DNA from: Flaccisagitta enflata
Lineage: Eukaryota > Chaetognatha > Sagittoidea > Aphragmophora
Direction: 5' to 3'
Assembly (NCBI GenBank): GCA_965153355.1
Contig: OZ231126.1
Coordinates: 7,254,001 to 7,318,000 of the forward strand
Length of the DNA: 64,000 bases
A program made the position numbers and the translations under genes. The notes beneath the pieces are model-generated. The model had not been told where the DNA came from and ran no database searches. It saw only the letters and a program-made list of their open reading frames with translations. Position 1 is the stretch's first letter. Each line of letters opens with the position of its first letter. Positions 59,801-64,000 of this stretch are shown piece by piece.

Positions 59801-60646
59801 CGTCTTCAGCCCACGGCAACATCAGCGCACCGTCGTCCAAGAGTCTTTATCCCCGACGAACTAGAAAGAGCAACCCACGTCTTAGTCCGACGCGGCGGTA
59901 TATACCCATCTCTCAACGCGCCATACCTCGGTCCCTACCGAATAATCTCAAGGCAAGAAAATTTCTACCGCATCGCGATGCCTGGCGGGCGACCAGAAAA
60001 CATCTCCATCTCGCGACTAAAAGCCGCCACAATGCCAACTGGGGACGACAACCGCGAGCTCACGCCTTCACCCCCACCGTCACCTTCCAGATTGGGACGT
60101 CGCCCGCAACCTCCTCAGAATCCTCCTCCTCCCTCGGCTAGGCAAACACGTTCAGACAATGAGCCCAATAATGACGTTCAAACTCCACGCCCCAATCGCC
60201 GTCTGAGGCCTCCAAATCCGCAACAAAATCGATCAACATCGGCACGGACACCTGCGCACCCTGGTCCAACCAGTTCGGATCCGCTCTCTTATGACCCCGG
60301 TGAGGGAACATCGGCTCAAGCGAGAACTTGCTCCGACCCCATATCGTCTGACGAAGAAGATAGCTACTTGCGCAGACTCCGCCGTGGTCGTTCAACCAAT
60401 GCCAGCCCCGACAAGGAAAGCAATACTGGCGAAACTCCTCCTTCAACACAAACAACAGCAGTACCTGTTCCGCCAGTATCTCCTAACATCGAAGCTGCTG
60501 ATCCATTTGCAGGTCACTCCCCATCCGACACCAACCTCGCACCCTGCCAATGCGATCCACCCGACAATCCTACAGCGCCGTGCAACGCTGGACCGGCTCC
60601 TCCTCCCTCCTCCTCCTCCTCCTCCTCCTACTCCTCCTCCTCCTAA
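56774..60646 (+). CDS. Gypsy pol polyprotein (PR-RT-RH-IN)
   Basis: The frame is -1 relative to gag, so expression is probably by frameshift; the ATG at 56774 lies inside gag. The protease site near residue 59 reads VDGGALLSIIPP (DGG instead of DTG/DSG). RT (about 235-395) has FSKIDLVKGYHQIP and YIDDILVAS. RNase H (about 519-640) has TTDASNQAIGGVLE, YDRELLA and VVADHLSR. Integrase has the His/Cys finger (HGLGHPGVH...CLEC) from about 761. Its catalytic core is D (WNVDLVS), D (TTDNGSQF), 35 residues, E (NGLVERFHR). A YLGPYRI motif near 1052 resembles the GPY/F domain. The last 200 residues are Pro-rich and end in poly-Ser from a (TCC)n tract. Confidence 0.93.
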   Translation: MQIPHSIRRRGPHMRTWLRQIQQHSIKREGRPASVNAATGPNGHLLHVKDEIEGNRWLVDGGALLSIIPPTKPQRRLGPNGTQLCAANGTNIECYGKIRKTLMIGDRTFEFDFVIANVRQRILGADFLAEFYLAPNHRDGTLMDLDNLDVLPATFAQNVKSTSVTFINEVNDPCYKLLDSFPDILTPSFEPKEVKHGVLHHIPTAGRPVQSQSRRLDPEKLKVAKAEIDKLVKLGVCHRGKSEWASPLMVAKKPCLSPCSCTPTTPCGGWRVCGDYRRVNAMTTDDKYPVRTLADFNANLHGKKVFSKIDLVKGYHQIPVAPEDVGKTAVITPFGLFIFPRTPFGLKNAGQDFQRLMDSILGDLPYVFVYIDDILVASDSMEEHLEHLKQVFQILSDNGMIVNRSKCVLGKSSLDFLGYRVDATGISPLPERVETIRATAPPTTIKELQRFNGMINYYRRWIPQAAGHMFHLFDALKGQKKGGPKTLDWTPDRQKSFDSVKEALAKATLLHHPRPNAQLALTTDASNQAIGGVLEQRGPQGWEPLAFYSAKLVGNQPQWVPYDRELLAAFKSIRHFRPMLEGRPFTLYSDHQSLVPSIHKKSDPQTARQQYQLACIAEYTTDIRYIKGKANVVADHLSRPAESDATINSVSEQHPFVTAMIEFGIISAISTKPSENTPISQDAKGDLQDVVCSIGQMGIDLEELARDQPLDPEYRRISADARTGLNLKKCQLESCQIIVDVSNGPARPFVPISWRRRVFNVIHGLGHPGVHRTQQAVAAKFVWPSMKQDVTKWARECLECQRAKVTRNTVQPIGDFYIPEKRFDHWNVDLVSMPNSNGFSYLLTAVDRFSRWPVAVPLADTTAATVADAFAQGIVANYGIPASITTDNGSQFCSALWTQLMQTWGIKSHFTTTYHPESNGLVERFHRRLKESMIALGSDEPNDWFWRLPCSLLAIRTTLKPDLGASPADIVYGEGLAVPGTLLSSQPPREEQQAEERPNFLNNLLLEVARLQPTATSAHRRPRVFIPDELERATHVLVRRGGIYPSLNAPYLGPYRIISRQENFYRIAMPGGRPENISISRLKAATMPTGDDNRELTPSPPPSPSRLGRRPQPPQNPPPPSARQTRSDNEPNNDVQTPRPNRRLRPPNPQQNRSTSARTPAHPGPTSSDPLSYDPGEGTSAQARTCSDPISSDEEDSYLRRLRRGRSTNASPDKESNTGETPPSTQTTAVPVPPVSPNIEAADPFAGHSPSDTNLAPCQCDPPDNPTAPCNAGPAPPPSSSSSSSYSSSS

Positions 60647-61028
60647 TTCAAGAAATAATCTGATCCCACTACCGCCGGCAAGATCTCCTCATCCTCGACC
60701 TGTGCGAGGCTCCGACGTTAGCCGACGAAAGGCTCGAGACTTTCCCCGTCGACGTCCAGACGTCAACGCGCTACGCAGTATCTTGATGAACCTCAACCTG
60801 AATTAGCTTCATTGTAATTGTCTTTAAGTGAAACCCATCTTATGATTTCTATTTTCAATATTTGTATACGTGTTGTATATACAGTTTCATTCTTACTACC
60901 TTTTATGTAGATTGAAAAAACCTTGGAATCTTTTATCAATACGCTTAACGTCTTTGCTTGTTCCTTACAATACGTCAAACCGTCTGGGGGGGGTGTGTGG
61001 CTATAGCCTTTTACTCAAATTCCAAGGT

Positions 61029-61497
61029 GGATTATTGCTGGCAACTTTAGGAGTTTCCAACCAAAAGAACCTCTGATTCAGCGTTTTGCTTTTAGTACTT
61101 CAATCCTGCTATTCGCCGTAACACGTTTCACTTCTTATATCCGTTACACGTTTATGCCATCCGGTCACGAACCGGATTATTGCTGGCAATCTGCCAGGGA
61201 GGATTGAAGCCCCCTTTTTCGGAATCTCACTGTCCAATGAGAGCGCCTCATTGTCCGTTTTCTAACCAATCAGGAATAGCCTTTTGGTTTCATAACTCGC
61301 CGCCTTCAATCCGGTTTTAGAACATTCCGGAATAGGATTGAAGCACCCTTTTTTCGGTGCACCTTTTTACACCAATCACAGCTCTTAGCTTAGCCAATCA
61401 GGATTTGCCTGATCAACTAAATTGCCGGAGATAATCCGGTTGTGTAACAGCTGCCCCTTTAAAAGCAGAAGGATTTGCCTTCTCTTTAGTTGCTGCT
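61029..61497 (+). repeat. 3' LTR, truncated by LINE insertion
   Basis: 469 bases are identical to 53540-54008 except at three positions (for example ctattcgcc against ctatttgcc). It stops at ttgctgct, 127 bases short of the full LTR length. The missing end may lie beyond the LINE, outside the window. Confidence 0.88.
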
Positions 61498-64000
61498 GCT
61501 GATGGCGCGACTGATGGGTCACTTTTCCCCCAATTATGCGTTTCCTGACATATAACCCTGGCGGACTAGGAGGGGGACCAAGAGCCCGGCAGAAGGGCTC
61601 TTGGATCCTTTCTTATCTCCAAAGGGGGTCTGATATTGGGGCCTTTGCCCTACAAGAGACACACTGCTCAGATATTGAGCAGTTGTGTCAACCAGTGCAA
61701 GACATGCGTCTATCACACCATGTCTTGCATTCAGGATTCGCAGATGGGGATGGGTATGCGGGTGTCTGCTTGGTCATTTCTCGCGAGTTTGAGGTCGTGA
61801 ATGAAAGGGTGTTGAGTGTTGGTCGGTTGGTTGTGGTGAGAGTGCGGAGTGTGGTGTTTTTGCATGAGATCGACCTGGTGGTCATTTATGGCTACCCGGG
61901 CGATAGATTGGGTGGTACTCGGGCTCTCATTGAGAGCCTTGAGGCGGCGGTGGATGATAGCGTGCCGGTTGTTGTTATGGGTGACTGGAATTTTGTGATT
62001 GATGCTGTGGACAGGAGTGGGGGTGTTGTGGGAGCAAACGAGACTGCTTGTGGCCGCTATATGGCTGGTGTGATTGAGGGGACTGGTCTTTGTGACGCTC
62101 TTAGGATTGACGGGCGGACGGATGCGGTTTTCTCTTACGAACAAGGGACACACAAGAGCAGGATTGACAGGGTGTACATAGACGGAGTGACGGCCGGAAG
62201 GGTGAAAGGGTGCCGCTACTTTTGGGCAAATGGGGTTAGTAGCGGACACAAGGTTTGCGAGGTTGAGATTGAGGACCAGGTAAGGCAGGGCGAGGGCTAC
62301 TGGAAGTTCAATGTAAGTCTGTTGAAAGACAGTTCTTACACTGGACTTCTAAGGGGACAGATAAGGGAGGTCAGGCAAGGGAAGGGGGGTTTTGCTAATG
62401 ATGGTGAGTGGTGGGATTGGGCGAAGGAGGTGTGGCGTTTGGTGACCTTGGAGTACAGTAGAGAGAAGGCAAGAGCGAGGAGGGAGTATGTTTGGAGGTT
62501 GAAAGAGGAAAGAGAGAGGTTGGAATGGGATGTGGCGTATGGTTGGGCGAGTGAAGTAGAGAAGGGTGAGTTGGAAAGAGTGGAGCGGTTGTTGAAGGAG
62601 GAGGAGGAGAGAAGGGCGGAGGGGCACAGGGTAAGGGCAAGGCTGCCCAATTTTGCAGAGAGGGAACCAGGAGTGGCGTATATCAGTAAGATGGAGAAAA
62701 GCAGGTCAGGCAGGAACTTGATATACGCCTTGAGGGACAGGCAGGGTGTTGTGCAATACGGGTCGGAAGGGGTACTGGACGTGGCGCACGGGTTCTATAC
62801 GGACTTGTTTACAAGCGATGGGACGGACGGTAACGTGCAGGATCAACTACTTCACAGACTGACGAGGACTTTGTCGCCAGAGTCCCACGAGATGTGTGAA
62901 AGGCGGATGAATGTGGAGGAGCTGGGGGAGGCACTTAAGACACTCCAGAACGGTAAGGCGCCGGGGGAGGACGGCTTCCCTGCCGAATTCTGGAAGTTCT
63001 TTTGGGCCGACCTTTCCAGTGACTTCTTGGGTGTAGTCGAGTGCGCGTATGAGAGTGGACGCTTGCCTGAGAGTATGCGTGGTGGTGTGATTCGGTTGTT
63101 GTATAAAAAGGGTGACAAATTAGAGGTTGGGAACTACCGACCCGTCACCTTGGTTAATGCCGACTACAAGATCATCAGTAGGGTGATCGCACGGAGAATG
63201 TCGAAGGTCCTGCCAGAGCTTATACATGAGGATCAGACGTGTGTTCCAGGTCGCCGTATCTCTACTAATCTACATGTCCTTCGGGATGTTGTAGATTATT
63301 GCGACGGCACTGAAACACCGGCTGCCGTGCTCTGTCTGGATCAGGAGAAGTGCTTCGACCGAGTAGACCACGGCTTTATGCTTAAGGTAATGGGTGGGAT
63401 GGGGTACGGGCCGGGTTTTTTGAGGTGGATAAGGGTGTTCTATAATGGGGTGCACTCCAGGGTATTGATAAATGGGTTTTTCAGTGATAAGATCAGGCTA
63501 GATAGGGGCACCCGTCAGGGTGACCCTCCGTCCAGTCACATTTATGTGATGGTGGCGGAAGTACTGGCCAGTCAGATAAGGGGGAATCCCCGGATTAAAG
63601 GGGTAAGGGTTTCCGGGGTAGAGAAGAAAATCGGCCAGTACGCCGACGACACTCAGGCGTTTTTAACGTCTGATGAGTCGATGCGGCAGTTCATGAGCGA
63701 GGTTCGCCTCTACGAGGCAGCCTCGGGGGGGAGGTTAAATGTAGTTAAAACGGAGGGGCTTTTTTTAGGACCCTGGAGGGCTAGGACAGACAGGCCGTTT
63801 GGTTTTGCTTGGAAAAGCGACAGAGTGCGGGTGCTGGGGACGTGGATCGGGGATGCCCAATGCGCCACTGATAACTTCACAGCGCAGTTTGCCTCCATCC
63901 GTGCAAAGCTCCAGGGGTGGAAATCGCGCCCACTATCGGAGCTTGGCAAGGTCATGGTGGCAAATGTGCTGCTATATTCGCGCTTGTGGTATAGGACTGA
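61498..64000 (+). mobile_element. L1/Tx1-like LINE, 5' part
   Basis: This begins where the LTR similarity ends and runs off the window. A single long frame carries an APE-type endonuclease and an RT. The 5' UTR before the ATG is only about 38 bases, so the copy may be 5'-truncated or only its second ORF is present. The 3' end and poly(A) tail are outside. Confidence 0.85.
61536..64000 (+). CDS. LINE ORF2: endonuclease and reverse transcriptase, partial
   Basis: The frame is open from ATG 61536 (in-frame stop TGA at 61512) to the window end, at least 821 codons. The APE-like endonuclease has LTYNPGGLG, LQETH (about residue 40), GDWNFV (about 150) and SRIDRVYID (about 209). The expected SDH motif reads SGH (about 236). 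The middle is a basic/acidic helix-rich spacer. RT blocks are GNYRPVTLVNADYKIISRV (about 533), LDQEKCFDRVDH (about 601), RQGDPPSS (about 660) and QYADDTQAF (about 701). Motifs fit the L1/Tx1 group. It is probably encoded by a recently mobile element, since no stop or frameshift is seen. Confidence 0.88.
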   Translation, partial: MRFLTYNPGGLGGGPRARQKGSWILSYLQRGSDIGAFALQETHCSDIEQLCQPVQDMRLSHHVLHSGFADGDGYAGVCLVISREFEVVNERVLSVGRLVVVRVRSVVFLHEIDLVVIYGYPGDRLGGTRALIESLEAAVDDSVPVVVMGDWNFVIDAVDRSGGVVGANETACGRYMAGVIEGTGLCDALRIDGRTDAVFSYEQGTHKSRIDRVYIDGVTAGRVKGCRYFWANGVSSGHKVCEVEIEDQVRQGEGYWKFNVSLLKDSSYTGLLRGQIREVRQGKGGFANDGEWWDWAKEVWRLVTLEYSREKARARREYVWRLKEERERLEWDVAYGWASEVEKGELERVERLLKEEEERRAEGHRVRARLPNFAEREPGVAYISKMEKSRSGRNLIYALRDRQGVVQYGSEGVLDVAHGFYTDLFTSDGTDGNVQDQLLHRLTRTLSPESHEMCERRMNVEELGEALKTLQNGKAPGEDGFPAEFWKFFWADLSSDFLGVVECAYESGRLPESMRGGVIRLLYKKGDKLEVGNYRPVTLVNADYKIISRVIARRMSKVLPELIHEDQTCVPGRRISTNLHVLRDVVDYCDGTETPAAVLCLDQEKCFDRVDHGFMLKVMGGMGYGPGFLRWIRVFYNGVHSRVLINGFFSDKIRLDRGTRQGDPPSSHIYVMVAEVLASQIRGNPRIKGVRVSGVEKKIGQYADDTQAFLTSDESMRQFMSEVRLYEAASGGRLNVVKTEGLFLGPWRARTDRPFGFAWKSDRVRVLGTWIGDAQCATDNFTAQFASIRAKLQGWKSRPLSELGKVMVANVLLYSRLWYRT

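Larger units (their letters stand above)
53540..61497 (+). mobile_element. Ty3/gypsy LTR retrotransposon, CsRn1-like
   Basis: Order: 5' LTR, long leader, gag, overlapping pol (protease, RT, RNase H, integrase), 3' LTR. Over the 469 bases present in both LTRs only three differ and there is no indel, so insertion is recent. gag and pol have no internal stops. The gag finger C-x-YH-x2-FG-x2-A-x2-C-x3-C is the form typical of the CsRn1 clade. The 3' LTR is cut at 61497 by a LINE. It is on the strand opposite to the dynein gene whose intron it occupies. Confidence 0.92.

Noticed and set aside
61731-62249. Minus-strand frames of 172 and about 100 residues at 61.7-62.7 kb
   Set aside because: The plus strand carries a continuous LINE endonuclease-RT frame with recognisable motifs.

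Overview
The window is nuclear DNA of a metazoan, most likely a marine invertebrate (lophotrochozoan or another non-vertebrate bilaterian). The grounds are spliced genes with GT-AG introns, an axonemal dynein heavy chain, kringle and somatomedin B modules, an L1/Tx1-like LINE and a CsRn1-like Ty3/gypsy element. The species cannot be named from the sequence. Most of the window is repeats: microsatellites, minisatellites, foldback elements and MITE-like elements.

Three host genes can be supported. (1) 5954-6997, + strand: a terminal exon encoding the C-terminal GRIP2 part of a gamma-tubulin complex component, closest to GCP6. (2) 36702-43480, + strand: four exons with matching splice phases that join a kringle (two exons, class 1-1 module), a Pro/Ser/Thr linker, a somatomedin B domain and a secretin/adhesion/methuselah-like seven-transmembrane domain with a long acidic tail. 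This is the most unusual gene here. (3) 53352 down to 45610, - strand: the last seven exons of an axonemal dynein heavy chain (DNAH5/DNAH8-like), ending in the typical [17 protein letters not shown] terminus. A single C2H2-finger-like exon at 23827-23919 is weaker.

The dynein introns are full of transposons. At the right end a young Ty3/gypsy retrotransposon (53540-61497; LTRs differ at 3 of 469 bases; gag and pol open) sits in a short repeat element in the intron upstream of the first dynein exon seen. Its 3' LTR is cut by an L1/Tx1-like LINE that runs off the window at 64000.

The commonest interspersed repeat is a 150-500 bp family, called the hairpin-end family below. It begins AACAAGGCC, carries a 5' subterminal motif (for example AGTCGCGTGC), has a core of GACGGACC-type tandem units, and ends in a hairpin (for example AGTCGCGTGCACGCGACT) followed by AAAA. 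At least five stem classes occur (AGTCGCG, AGTTGCG, AGATGCG, AAGTGCG, AGGTGCG). In each, the 5' motif and both hairpin arms changed together. This architecture resembles non-autonomous Helentron-type elements (HINE/DINE-1/'pearl'). A second family, called the 20-bp-core foldback below, has about 55-bp inverted ends containing GCGGCCCC and a 20-bp minisatellite core. Three hAT-type elements with exact 8-bp target duplications, several TA-flanked MITEs, large palindromes and local satellites account for most of the rest.

Layout: 1-5.9 kb foldbacks and tandem repeats; 5.9-7.2 kb GCP6 exon; 7.2-36.7 kb almost only repeats; 36.7-43.5 kb kringle-SMB-7TM receptor; 43.5-45.6 kb repeats and dynein 3' flank; 45.6-53.4 kb dynein exons; 53.4-61.5 kb gypsy element; 61.5-64 kb LINE.
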